From Methylobacterium sp. NMS14P (GTDB taxonomy: Bacteria; Pseudomonadota; Alphaproteobacteria; Rhizobiales; Beijerinckiaceae), in contig NZ_CP087106.1 in assembly GCF_028583545.1 (NCBI RefSeq), positions 5,687,001 to 5,751,000 on the forward strand: a stretch of DNA of 64,000 nucleotides, read 5' to 3'. The position numbers and the translations under genes are program-made. Shown one piece after another: positions 26,998-35,671 of this stretch. Numbering within the stretch: position 1 is the first letter of the stretch; the number at the start of each line of letters is the position of its first letter. The notes beneath the pieces are model-generated. The model had not been told where the DNA came from. It was given only the letters and a program-made list of their open reading frames with translations, and searched no databases.

Positions 26998-28126
26998 ATG
27001 CGCGCCGAGATCGAGCAAGCCTCGGATGCCGCCAAGCAGTCTATAGGGCTGCTGAGGAGGCATCTTTGACTGGGATACAGTCGATAAACGCCTCGCGGAG
27101 CTGAACGCGGCCTCCGAGGATCCCGACCTCTGGAACGATGCCGAGGCCGCCCAGAAGGTCATGCGCGAGCGCCAGCAGCTCGACGAGGCCGTCACGGCGA
27201 TCAGGAAGCTCGAGCGCGACCTCGAGGACGGCGCCACGCTGATCGAACTCGGCGAGATGGAGGGGGACGAATCCTCGATCCGCGAGGGCGAGGCGGCGAT
27301 CCTGGCCGTCGAGAAGGAGGCCGCGAGCCGGCAGGTCGAGACCCTGCTGTCCGGCGAGGCCGACGGCTTCGACACCTATCTCGAGGTCCATGCCGGCGCC
27401 GGCGGCACCGAGAGCCAGGACTGGGCCAACATGCTCCAGCGCATGTACGCCCGCTGGGCCGAGCGCCGGAAGTACAAGGTCGAGGTCGTCGAGATGACCG
27501 ACGGCGAGGAGGCCGGGATCAAGGGCGCCACGCTCCTGATCAAGGGCCACAACGCCTACGGCTGGCTCAAGACCGAGTCCGGCGTGCACCGCCTCGTGCG
27601 GATCTCGCCCTACGATTCCAGCGCCCGGCGGCACACCAGCTTCGCCAGCGTCTGGGTCTACCCGGTGATCGACGACCGGATCGAGATCGAGATCAAGGAG
27701 TCTGACTGCCGGATCGACACGTACCGGTCGTCCGGCGCCGGCGGCCAGCACGTCAACACCACCGACTCGGCGGTGCGCATCACCCACAATCCCACCGGGA
27801 TCGTGGTGGCGTGCCAGCAGGAGCGCTCGCAGCACAAGAACCGGGCGACCGCCTGGAACATGCTGCGCGCCCGGCTCTACGAGGCCGAGTTGAAGAAGCG
27901 CGAGGAGAAGGCCAACGCCGAGGCCGCCTCCAAGACCGATATCGGCTGGGGCCACCAGATCCGGTCCTACGTTCTGCAGCCGTACCAGCTGGTGAAGGAC
28001 CTGCGCACCGGCACCCAGTCCACCGATCCGGACGAGGTGCTCGACGGCGACCTCGACCCGTTCATGGAATCGTCGCTCGCCCAGCGCGTCTACGGCGGCA
28101 GCGAGGCAGTCGAGGATATCGACTGA
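26998..28126 (+). CDS. prfB: Peptide chain release factor 2 with programmed +1 frameshift
   Basis: 375 aa after frameshifting. ATG 26998 reads 23 codons to CTT, then meets an in-frame TGA at 27067-27069. Skipping one T resumes at GAC (27068), and translation continues to 28126 with [15 protein letters not shown]2 features: the stop-codon recognition region [20 protein letters not shown] (SPY where E. coli has SPF), the catalytic GAGGQHVN motif, and [13 protein letters not shown] near the end. It recognises UGA and UAA. The internal UGA makes synthesis self-limiting when RF2 is plentiful. Divergent from the DUF3140 gene. Confidence 0.95.
27054..27070 (+). promoter_or_regulatory. RF2 programmed frameshift signal
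   Basis: An internal Shine-Dalgarno AGGAGG, three bases, then CTT-TGA-C: the same elements and spacing as in E. coli prfB. The reading frame switches +1 at CTT. Confidence 0.93.
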
Positions 28127-28149
28127 GGCAGCCACGTGAGCTGCCTCAC

Positions 28150-28240
28150 CGTCATCACGAGCGCAGCGAAGTGACCCAGGGCAGCGCGCCGTCGATCAGC
28201 GTCGCGCTGTCTGGACTGCTTCGCTCCGCTCGCAAAGACG
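28150..28240 (+). repeat. 91-bp intergenic repeat, copy A
   Basis: It begins CGTCATCACGAGCGCAGCGA and ends GCTCGCAAAGACG. The ends are inverted repeats of each other (GAGCGCAGCGAAG against CTTCGCTSCGCTC). Nearly the same as the reverse complement of copy B and similar to copy C at 56.5 kb. It lies 23 bp after prfB and just past the 3' end of ggt. Confidence 0.88.
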
Positions 28241-28276
28241 GTGGTGCTGATGGAAGCCTACCCGGTCACATACCTC

Positions 28277-29878
28277 TCAATAGCCCAGCGCGGCCCCGTC
28301 CTTGCGCGGGTCAGATCCGGCCGCCAGCGTGCCGGTCTCGCGGTCGATCCAGATGACCTGCCCGCCGCCGAGCGGCAGCGGCGCGCGGATCGCCGGGTGG
28401 CCGCGCTCGATCAGCCCCGCCATCACCGCGTCGGAGACCCCACCCTCCACCTCCAGGCTGCCGCCGTAGGCGAAGCTGCGCGGGGCATCGAGGGCCTCCT
28501 GCACGTCGAGGCCCCGGTCGAGGAGACCGGAGAGCAGCTCGACATGGCCCATGGCCTGGTAGTGGCCGCCCATGACGCCGAACGGCGCGACGGCCTGCCC
28601 GTCCTTCATCAGCATGCCGGGGATGATCGTGTGCATCGGCCGCTTGCCCGGCCCGACGCTGTTCGGGTGGCCGCCTTCCGTGCGGAACGAGAGGCCGCGG
28701 TTGTGCAGCAGCACGCCGCTCTCGGGCGCCAGGATGCCCGAGCCGAAGCCCTGGAAGATCGAGTTGATCAGCGACAGCGCGTTGCCGTCCCGGTCGACCA
28801 CGCAGAGGTAGACCGTGTCCTTGTGGGCGCGGCCCTCGGCCATCTCGCGGGCGATCTCGGGATAGATCTCCGGCTCGCGGGCGCGGCCCATGTCGATCGC
28901 CCCGTGGGCGGCCGCCTTCCAGGCGTCGGAGAGCAGGTGCTCGATCGGCACGTTGGCGAGGGCCGCGTCGCCGAACAGGACGTCGCGGTGATGGTAGCCC
29001 TGCTTGCACACCTCGGCGAAGAGGTGGAGCCGGTCGAGTTCCGAGAGCGCGCCGACGTCGTAGTGCGACAGCACGTTCAGCATCATCAGCGCCGCGAGCC
29101 CCTGGCCGGCGGGCGGGCACTCGTAGACGTCGTAGCCGCGGTAGCGGGTCGAGACCGGCACGACCACGTCGGGCCGGGCGGCGGCGAAGTCGTCCAGGGT
29201 GTGCAGGCCGCCGAGGGCGTTCAGCCGGCTCACCATGTCCTCGGCGACGGGGCCCGTGTAGAAGGCGGGCGCGCCCGCCTCGGCGATCTTCCGGAGTGTC
29301 GCGGCGAGCTTCGGCAGGCGGACGACGCTGCCGATCGTCGGCGCCTGCCCGCCGGGCAGGTAGGTCTCGGCGGCGTGCGGATCCGCGGCGACGCGCTCGG
29401 CGCCGCGCAGCCAGTCCCATCCCACCCGCTGCTGGACGACGAACCCGTCCTCCGCGTACCGGATCGCCGGCTGGAGCAGCTCGCCGAGGGAGCGGGTGCC
29501 GTGCTCGCGCACCAGCAGGTCCCAGGCCGCGACCGCGCCCGGCACCGTCACGGCGTGCGGCGAGGTCGGCGCGATCGCGACGCCGTGCTCGGCGTACCAG
29601 TCGGGCGTGGCGGCGGCCGGCGCCCGGCCCGAACCGTCGAGGGCGATGGGCTTCGTGGCGCCCGCGGGGGCGTAGAGGGCGAAACAGTCGCCGCCGATGC
29701 CGGTCATCAGCGGGTCGACCACGCACTGCACGGCCACCGCCGCGATTCCGGCATCGACGGCGTTGCCGCCCGCGCGCAGCACCTCGATGGCGGCGAGCGT
29801 CGAGAGCGGGTGCGAGGTCGCGACGGCGGCGTTGGCGGCGTAGACCGGGGAGCGGCCGGGGGCGGAGAAGTCTCTCAC
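28277..29878 (-). CDS. Gamma-glutamyltransferase family protein (Ntn hydrolase)
   Basis: 533 aa. It cleaves or transfers the gamma-glutamyl group of glutathione and related peptides. Landmarks: AIEVLRAGGNAVDAGIAAV, DPLMTGIGGDCFALY, PAIRYAEDGFVV, and the self-cleavage site with the nucleophile Thr near residue 355 in HKDTVYLCVVDRDGNALSL. Then come SIFQGFGSGI, RPMHTIIPGM and VMGGHYQAMGHV. No clear signal peptide, so it is probably cytoplasmic. The GTG at 29878 (CAGGA seven nt upstream) is preferred; in-frame ATGs further up would add residues encoded by, or next to, repeat copy B. It lies downstream of the peptide importer operon. Confidence 0.85.
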   Translation of the reverse strand: MRDFSAPGRSPVYAANAAVATSHPLSTLAAIEVLRAGGNAVDAGIAAVAVQCVVDPLMTGIGGDCFALYAPAGATKPIALDGSGRAPAAATPDWYAEHGVAIAPTSPHAVTVPGAVAAWDLLVREHGTRSLGELLQPAIRYAEDGFVVQQRVGWDWLRGAERVAADPHAAETYLPGGQAPTIGSVVRLPKLAATLRKIAEAGAPAFYTGPVAEDMVSRLNALGGLHTLDDFAAARPDVVVPVSTRYRGYDVYECPPAGQGLAALMMLNVLSHYDVGALSELDRLHLFAEVCKQGYHHRDVLFGDAALANVPIEHLLSDAWKAAAHGAIDMGRAREPEIYPEIAREMAEGRAHKDTVYLCVVDRDGNALSLINSIFQGFGSGILAPESGVLLHNRGLSFRTEGGHPNSVGPGKRPMHTIIPGMLMKDGQAVAPFGVMGGHYQAMGHVELLSGLLDRGLDVQEALDAPRSFAYGGSLEVEGGVSDAVMAGLIERGHPAIRAPLPLGGGQVIWIDRETGTLAAGSDPRKDGAALGY

Positions 29879-30000
29879 GGGATGTCCTGCTTCGCTGGCT
29901 GACTCAAAGAACCACCGCTTGATGCACATCGCCATCTCGGGATGCGGCGGTGACAGAAATGACGGCGCGGTCTCGTCCATGGCGGAAGGCTTCGTCGCCT

Positions 30001-30091
30001 CGTCTTTGCGAGCGCAGCGAAGCAATCCAGTCGGCGCAACGCTGAGCAACCTCGCGCTGCCCTGGGTCACTTCGCTGCGCTCGTGATGACG
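30001..30091 (-). repeat. 91-bp intergenic repeat, copy B (inverted relative to A)
   Basis: The reverse complement aligns end to end with copy A at the same length, sharing the first 40 and last 25 bases almost exactly. It lies between the last importer gene and ggt, so A and B bracket ggt in opposite orientation. Confidence 0.88.
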
Positions 30092-30139
30092 GCGGAGGTC
30101 GGGCTGACCGGTTGTTCCGATCGAAGATCGCGTGGACGA

Positions 30140-31063
30140 TCACGCGTGCTGCCCCCTCGGCATCGCCACCCAGTGCCCCGGCGCCACCTCGGTGAGCGGC
30201 CCGTCCGGCGGCTGGTCGTGGCCGGCGAGGTCCCGCGCGGCGAGGCGGGCGCGCTCCTCGGCCGGATGCGGCACCGGCACCGCGGCGAGCAGGCGGCGCG
30301 TGTAGGGATGGCGCGGATCCTCGTAGAGGGCATCCGCCTCGGCCAGCTCGACGATCCGCCCGCGCCAGAGCACCGCGACCCGGTGGCAGAGGTAGCGCAC
30401 CATCCGCAGGTCGTGGGAGATGAACAGGTACGACAGGCCCATCTCGTCCTGAAGATCCTGCAGCAGGTTCACCACCTGCGCCTGGATCGAGACGTCGAGT
30501 GCCGCGATCGGCTCGTCGGCGACGATGAAGCTCGGTTTGAGAGCGATCGCCCGGGCGATGCAGATGCGCTGCCGCTGGCCGCCCGAGAACTGGTGCGGGT
30601 AGCGCCCCATGAAGCGCGGATCGAGCCCGACCCGCTGGAACAGGGCCGCCACCGCCTCCCGCCGCTCCGGGCCGCGCATGTCGCGCCGGTGCAGCTTGAA
30701 CGCTTCCGCGACGTAGTCGCCCGCGCTCATCCGCGGGTTGAGGGCGGCGTAGGGATCCTGGAACACGGTCTGGATCCGCGCGCGCATCTTGCGCATGGCG
30801 CCCGCCGAGAGCTTGGCGAGGTCGGTGCCCTCGAACGCGATGGTGCCCGAGGTCGGCGGGTTCAGCATGGTCACGGCACGGCCGATCGTCGACTTGCCGG
30901 AGCCGGACTCGCCGACGAGACCCAGGGTCTCGCCGGGGCGGATGTCGAAGCTCACGCCCTCGACGGCGCGGAACACCGCGCCCTTGCCGCCCCACCAGGA
31001 GCGGAGGGGATAGTGCTTGGACAGGTCGCGCACCGAGACGACCGGCTGCTGCGACGCGTTCAT
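30140..31063 (-). CDS. Peptide ABC transporter ATPase, DppF/OppF type
   Basis: 307 aa. Walker A GESGSGKST, ABC signature FSGGQRQR, Walker B FIVADEPIAALD, followed by a FISHDLRMVRYLCHRVAVLWRGRIVE switch region and the oligopeptide-type C-terminal extension HPYTRRLLAAVPVP. It powers import together with the ATPase encoded upstream. Its ATG overlaps the stop of that gene by 4 bp. Last importer gene before the repeat and ggt. Confidence 0.92.
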   Translation of the reverse strand: MNASQQPVVSVRDLSKHYPLRSWWGGKGAVFRAVEGVSFDIRPGETLGLVGESGSGKSTIGRAVTMLNPPTSGTIAFEGTDLAKLSAGAMRKMRARIQTVFQDPYAALNPRMSAGDYVAEAFKLHRRDMRGPERREAVAALFQRVGLDPRFMGRYPHQFSGGQRQRICIARAIALKPSFIVADEPIAALDVSIQAQVVNLLQDLQDEMGLSYLFISHDLRMVRYLCHRVAVLWRGRIVELAEADALYEDPRHPYTRRLLAAVPVPHPAEERARLAARDLAGHDQPPDGPLTEVAPGHWVAMPRGQHA

Positions 31064-32076
31064 CGCGCGGCCTCCTGGCTCAGGAGCTTCGGCAGGTCGT
31101 ACCAGGCGGCGACGAGGTGGCCGGGGGCGGCGCCGGGCGCCTGCGCCAGGGGCGGCATCTCGGTCCGGCAGCGGGGCGTCGCGAAGGCGTTGCGCGGCGC
31201 GAACGGATCGCCCGGCGGGAGATGGCGCATGTCCGGCGGCGCGCCCTCGATCTGATGCAGGCGACGGCGCCCGGCGCGACCGCCGGACAGGTCCGGCAGG
31301 GAGCGCAGCAGCCCGAGCGTGTAGGCGTTGCGGGGATCGGCGAAGATGTCGTCGACCGGGCCGCGCTCCAGGATCCGGCCGGCATACATCACCTGCACGG
31401 TGTCGCTGATCCCCGCCACCACGCCGAGATCGTGGGTGATCCAGATGATCGCCATGCCGAGCTCGCGCTTCAGCTCCTGCACCAGGGCGACGATCTCGGC
31501 CTGGACGGTGACGTCCAGCGCCGTGGTCGCCTCGTCGGCGATCAGCAGCTTCGGGCGGCAGCTGAGGCCGATCGCGATCATCACCCGCTGGCGCTGGCCG
31601 CCGGAGAACTCGTGCGGGTACTGGTCGAGGCGTGCCGCCGCGTTCGGGATGCGGACGAGGTCGAGCAGCTCCTTGGCCCGGGCGCGGGCGGCGCGGGCGT
31701 CGAGGCCGAGATGGATCCGCAGGGGCTCGACGATCTGCGCCGCCACGGTCATGCCGGGGTTGAGCGAGCTCATCGGGTCCTGGAACACGAAGCCGATCGC
31801 GCCGCCGCGGATTTTTCGGAGGTCCCGCTCCTTCAGGGCGAGCAGGTCGCGCCCCTCGAACAGCACTTGGCCACCGGTGATGCGGCCCGGCGGGCGCGGG
31901 ATCAGGCCCAGCATGGCGAGCACGTGCACGCTCTTGCCGGAGCCGGACTCGCCGACGATCCCCAGCGTCTCGCCCTCGTGCAGGGTGTAGGACACGCCGT
32001 TGACCGCGTGGACCGCCCCGCCGTCGGTGTCGAAGGCAACCGCGAGGTCGCGGACTTCGAGGAGGGGCTGAGTCAT
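31060..32076 (-). CDS. Peptide ABC transporter ATPase, DppD/OppD type
   Basis: 338 aa. Walker A GESGSGKSV, signature FSGGQRQRV, Walker B LLIADEATTALD, then IIWITHDLGVVAGI. The C-terminal oligopeptide/dipeptide region (RNAYTLGLLRSLPDL, and CRTEMPPL with a single Cys) follows. A pair of different ATPases is standard for Dpp/Opp/Gsi systems. It overlaps both neighbours by 4 bp. Confidence 0.93.
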   Translation of the reverse strand: MTQPLLEVRDLAVAFDTDGGAVHAVNGVSYTLHEGETLGIVGESGSGKSVHVLAMLGLIPRPPGRITGGQVLFEGRDLLALKERDLRKIRGGAIGFVFQDPMSSLNPGMTVAAQIVEPLRIHLGLDARAARARAKELLDLVRIPNAAARLDQYPHEFSGGQRQRVMIAIGLSCRPKLLIADEATTALDVTVQAEIVALVQELKRELGMAIIWITHDLGVVAGISDTVQVMYAGRILERGPVDDIFADPRNAYTLGLLRSLPDLSGGRAGRRRLHQIEGAPPDMRHLPPGDPFAPRNAFATPRCRTEMPPLAQAPGAAPGHLVAAWYDLPKLLSQEAAR

Positions 32077-33002
32077 GTGCGCTGCCTCGGGTCGAGGGCG
32101 TCCCGCAGGCCGTCGCCGAACAGATTGAAGGCGAGCACCGCCAGGAAGATCGACAGGCCGGGCCAGATCGCCATCCAGGGCGCCTCGTCCATGAAGTTCT
32201 TGGCGGTGTTAAGCATCGCCCCCCAGGAGGGCTCGGGCGGCTGCTGGCCGAGGCCCAGGAAGGACAGGCTCGCCTCCGCGATGATCGCGGCCGCGATGGT
32301 GAGCGTCGCCTGGACGAGGATCGCCGGGACGATGTTGGGCAGGATGTGGACCCGCGCGATCCGCCACGGCGGGTTGCCCATGGCGCGGGCCGCCTCCACG
32401 AACTCCTCGGCCGCCACGGCGCGCACCTGCGCCCGGGTCAGCCGGATGAAGGTCGAGGTCGCCGAGAGGCCGATGGCGATCATGGCGTTGACGAGGCTCG
32501 GACCGAGGAAGGCGGCCAGCGCGATCGCCAGGATCAGGAACGGGATCGCCAGAAGCGCGTCGGTGAGCCGGGAGATCGCCCCGTCGATCCAGCCGCCCGC
32601 GTAGCCGGCGAGCAACCCCAGGGGCAGGCCGAGGGACACTGCCAGCGCCACCGAGACGAGGCCGGCGCCGAGCGAGGCCCGGGCGCCGAAGATGATCCGC
32701 GAGAGCACGTCGCGCCCGACCTCGTCGCCGCCGAACGGGTGCGCGAGGCTCGGCGCGCCGCGGACGTTGCCCCAGTCGGTGGCAGTCGGGTCGTAGGGGG
32801 CGATCCAGGACGCGAACACCGCCATCAGCACCAGCAGGCCGACGATGACGAGGCCCGCGACGGCGCTCTTGCGCGCGCGCAGCCGGCGCCAGAAGGCCCT
32901 CAGGGTGCCGGGTTCCTGGAGGAGGGTCGGGGCGGGAGCGCCCGACGGGACGGCCTCCAGGCCGACGGCCTCGGCGCGGGCGATCTCGCTGCCGGTGCTC
33001 AT
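32073..33002 (-). CDS. Peptide ABC transporter permease, DppC type
   Basis: 309 aa. An N-terminal cytoplasmic stretch of about 45 residues is followed by six hydrophobic segments. The EAA loop is seen as FVEAARAMGNPPWRIARVHILPN, the LAHPFGGDEVGRDVLSRIIFGARASL region is typical of DppC/OppC, and LGLGQQPPEPSWGAML lies near the C-terminus. It forms the translocation channel with the DppB-type protein. Overlaps neighbours by 4 bp on both sides. Confidence 0.93.
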   Translation of the reverse strand: MSTGSEIARAEAVGLEAVPSGAPAPTLLQEPGTLRAFWRRLRARKSAVAGLVIVGLLVLMAVFASWIAPYDPTATDWGNVRGAPSLAHPFGGDEVGRDVLSRIIFGARASLGAGLVSVALAVSLGLPLGLLAGYAGGWIDGAISRLTDALLAIPFLILAIALAAFLGPSLVNAMIAIGLSATSTFIRLTRAQVRAVAAEEFVEAARAMGNPPWRIARVHILPNIVPAILVQATLTIAAAIIAEASLSFLGLGQQPPEPSWGAMLNTAKNFMDEAPWMAIWPGLSIFLAVLAFNLFGDGLRDALDPRQRT

Positions 33003-33943
33003 GCCCGCCTCAGCTTCGGGTTCACGGCCGCCGAGAGCAGGTCGGCGGCGAGGTTCAGGGCGATGTAGGTGGCGGCGGTGCAGATCACGACGCCCTGCAC
33101 GGTGGCGAAGTCCCGGTTGAACACTGCATCGACCATCAGCTTGCCGAAGCCCGGCACCGAGAAGACCTGCTCGGTGAGCACCGCCCCGGACAGGAGCTGC
33201 CCGAATTCGAGCGCCCCCAGGGTAATGATCGGGATCGCGGCGTTGGGCAGCGCGTGCCGCAGGGTCACCCGCAGGGGCGAGACGCCCTTGGCGCGCGCGG
33301 TGCGCACGTAATCGGAGCCCAGCACGCCCAGCATCGCCGCGCGGGTGTGGCGCATCATCACCGCCGCGATGGCGTTGCCGAGCACGAAGGCCGGCATCAC
33401 CATGGCGGCGAGGTTCTCCGACAGGCTCTCGAAGGGCGAGACGTAGCCGGAGGCCGGCAGCCAGCCGAGCTCCACCGAGAACAGCAGGATCAGCAGGATC
33501 CCGAGCCAGAAATTCGGCACCGACAGGCCCCAGAGCGCCACGCCGTTGGCGATCGTGTCGGCGGCCTGACCGCGCTTGACCGCCGAGAGCACGCCCATCG
33601 GCACGCCGATGGCCAGCGCCACCAGCATGGCGAGGCAGGCGAGTTCGAGCGTCACCGGCAGCTTCTCGACGATCAGCTCGGAGACCGGCTTCTGCAGCCG
33701 GATCGACTCGCCGAGGTCGCCCCGCAGGACGCCGCCGGCCCAGTAGGCGTAGCGCACCGGTAGGGGCTCATCGAGGTGGTATTTTTCCCGGATGAAGGCG
33801 ATCACCTGCGGGTCGCGCTCCTCGCCGGTGAGCGCGGTGGCGACGTCGCCGGGCAGCAATTGCTGCAGGGCGAAGATGATCATCGAGGCGAGGATCAGGG
33901 TCGGGACCGCCAGGGCGAGGCGTCGCGCCAGGAACCGCAGCAT
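32999..33943 (-). CDS. Peptide ABC transporter permease, DppB type
   Basis: 314 aa. MLRFLARRLALAVPTLILASMIIFALQQLLPGD is the family opening (GD motif), followed by the KYHLDEPLPVRYAYW loop, LWGLSVPNFWLGILLILLFS, and the EAA loop in VRTARAKGVSPLRVTLRHALPNA. Six membrane segments. ATG 33943 shares one base with the stop codon of the binding-protein gene (TGATG); the frame remains open upstream only as a shadow. Confidence 0.93.
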   Translation of the reverse strand: MLRFLARRLALAVPTLILASMIIFALQQLLPGDVATALTGEERDPQVIAFIREKYHLDEPLPVRYAYWAGGVLRGDLGESIRLQKPVSELIVEKLPVTLELACLAMLVALAIGVPMGVLSAVKRGQAADTIANGVALWGLSVPNFWLGILLILLFSVELGWLPASGYVSPFESLSENLAAMVMPAFVLGNAIAAVMMRHTRAAMLGVLGSDYVRTARAKGVSPLRVTLRHALPNAAIPIITLGALEFGQLLSGAVLTEQVFSVPGFGKLMVDAVFNRDFATVQGVVICTAATYIALNLAADLLSAAVNPKLRRA

Positions 33944-35430
33944 CAGTTGAGCTTCAGGCCGGTGAAGCGCACGAGCCCGTCCGGGTAGGGCACGAAGCCC
34001 GTGAGCTTCTGGCTGTAGGCCCAGAGCAGCTTGCGGTGCAGGATGTAGATGCCCGGCCGGTCCTTCAGGACCTGATCGGCCAGAGCTTTCCAGGCGGCCT
34101 TGCGCTTGGCCTGGTCGACGGTGCCGCGCTCGGCCTGGAGCGCCGCGTCGGCCTCCGGGCTGCAGTACTTGGGATAGTTCAGCGCCGCCTTGCATGAGAG
34201 GAAGCTGAACGTGTTGCCGTCCGGGTCCGAGCGGCCGCTCCAGGAATAAAGCTGCGCCTCGTAGTTGCCCTTGTCGGCGGCGTCGAGCGCCGTGGTGAAG
34301 TCCACCGCCTGGATCTTCACGTCGAACCCGGCCTCCTTGGCCATCGCCTGGATCACCTGCCCGGTGCGCGGCGAGTCGCTATCGGCGTAGACGGTGAGCG
34401 TGATCTGCGGGTTCGGCTTGCCGGCCTCGGCGAGTAGAGCCTTGGCCTTGGCGACGTCCCGCTTCGGGATCGGGTACTCGGCCACGTAGTTCGGATTCTT
34501 CGGGTTGACCCACTGGTTCCCGGCCAGGAACTCGCCGTTGTAGACGACCTGATTGATCGCGTTGCGGTCGATGGCCGCCTCGAAGGCGGCGCGCACCTTC
34601 GGGTCGGAGACCGGCGAACCGGCCTTGTGGGGGTTGAACAGGATCTCCTGGAAGCCGAGCTCGTAGGTGGAGTCGAGCTTCAGCTTGGCGTCGCGCTTCA
34701 CCTGCGCCACGTCGGTGGGGGCGAGGCGCTCCAAGAGGTCGAGCTGACCCGCCCGGAGGTTGGTGAGCCGCACGGTGGCGTCGGGGATCGGCCGGAACTC
34801 GATCCGCTGGATGTGGATCGCGTCCTTGTTCCAGTAGTCGGGGAAGCGCTCGACCACGATCCGGTCCTGCGGCACCCGCTCGACGAACTTGTACGGACCG
34901 GCGCAGACGGGCGCGGAGGCGAACTTGTCGCCCAGCCGCTCGGCGGCTTTCGGCGAGACCATCATGCCGGCCCGGTCGGTGAACTGCGCGAGCAGCGGCG
35001 CGAACGGCTGCTTCAGGTTGATGCGGAAGGTCAGGTCGTCGACCACGTCCACCGAGTCGATCGGCGCGATCTCCGAGCGGCGCTGCGAGCCCGGCATCTT
35101 CATGTGCCGCTCGATCGAGAACTTGGCGGCCGCGGCGTCGAGCTTCTCGCCGTCGTGGAACAGCACGTTCGGGCGCAGGTGCATGGTCAGCGCCTTCTCG
35201 TCGGGCGAGAGCTCCCAGGATGTCGCGAGCTGCGGCACGGGCTTCAGGTCCGGGCCGATGTCCACGAGCTTGTCGCAGAGCGCCGCGAACACCATCCGGC
35301 TCGCGAAGGTGCGGGCGAGCGTCGGGTCGAGGGCGTCCGGATCCTCCATCATGCCGTAGCGCAGGGTCTGCGCGGCGGCGGGCCCGGTTAGGACGAGACC
35401 GGCGAGGAGACAGGCGGCGAAACGCAACAT
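33943..35430 (-). CDS. Periplasmic peptide-binding protein (SBP_bac_5 family)
   Basis: 495 aa. Sec signal peptide MLRFAACLLAGLVLTGPAAAQ, then the family-5 pattern: RYGMMEDPDALDPTLARTFASR, ALCDKLVDIGPDLKPVPQLATSWELS, FHDGEKLDAAAAKFSIERH, AGPYKFVERVPQDRIVVERFPDYW and LRAGQLDLLERL. It captures the substrate for the four importer proteins encoded immediately downstream. The coupled ggt gene suggests gamma-glutamyl peptides or glutathione, as with GsiB, but the pocket cannot be read. ATG 35430 gives the signal peptide. Confidence 0.92.
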   Translation of the reverse strand: MLRFAACLLAGLVLTGPAAAQTLRYGMMEDPDALDPTLARTFASRMVFAALCDKLVDIGPDLKPVPQLATSWELSPDEKALTMHLRPNVLFHDGEKLDAAAAKFSIERHMKMPGSQRRSEIAPIDSVDVVDDLTFRINLKQPFAPLLAQFTDRAGMMVSPKAAERLGDKFASAPVCAGPYKFVERVPQDRIVVERFPDYWNKDAIHIQRIEFRPIPDATVRLTNLRAGQLDLLERLAPTDVAQVKRDAKLKLDSTYELGFQEILFNPHKAGSPVSDPKVRAAFEAAIDRNAINQVVYNGEFLAGNQWVNPKNPNYVAEYPIPKRDVAKAKALLAEAGKPNPQITLTVYADSDSPRTGQVIQAMAKEAGFDVKIQAVDFTTALDAADKGNYEAQLYSWSGRSDPDGNTFSFLSCKAALNYPKYCSPEADAALQAERGTVDQAKRKAAWKALADQVLKDRPGIYILHRKLLWAYSQKLTGFVPYPDGLVRFTGLKLN

Positions 35431-35671
35431 GAGACCGGTCCGGACGGAGACGGGAGGAGCGGAGCGGATCGGCCGCGTCCGTTCCAGGGACGACCGGCAG
35501 TGTCGCGCGGCCGTGTGGCATGCACAATCCCAGGCAGCATCCATGCCATAGGGTCAAGATGCATCTTGTATTCAGTTTCTGCCGCGACCGGATCGCCGCG
35601 GCCGGCGGCGCTCGGGGCGCGACGATCGCGCACCCGCGCCGAGCGCTGAGTGGAACGGACCCGCGCGTTCC

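Noticed and set aside
29879..30070. N-terminal extension of ggt by up to 64 codons
   Set aside because: The most upstream 30 codons would be encoded partly by repeat copy B, and the family starts near the GTG at 29878, which has a ribosome-binding site.
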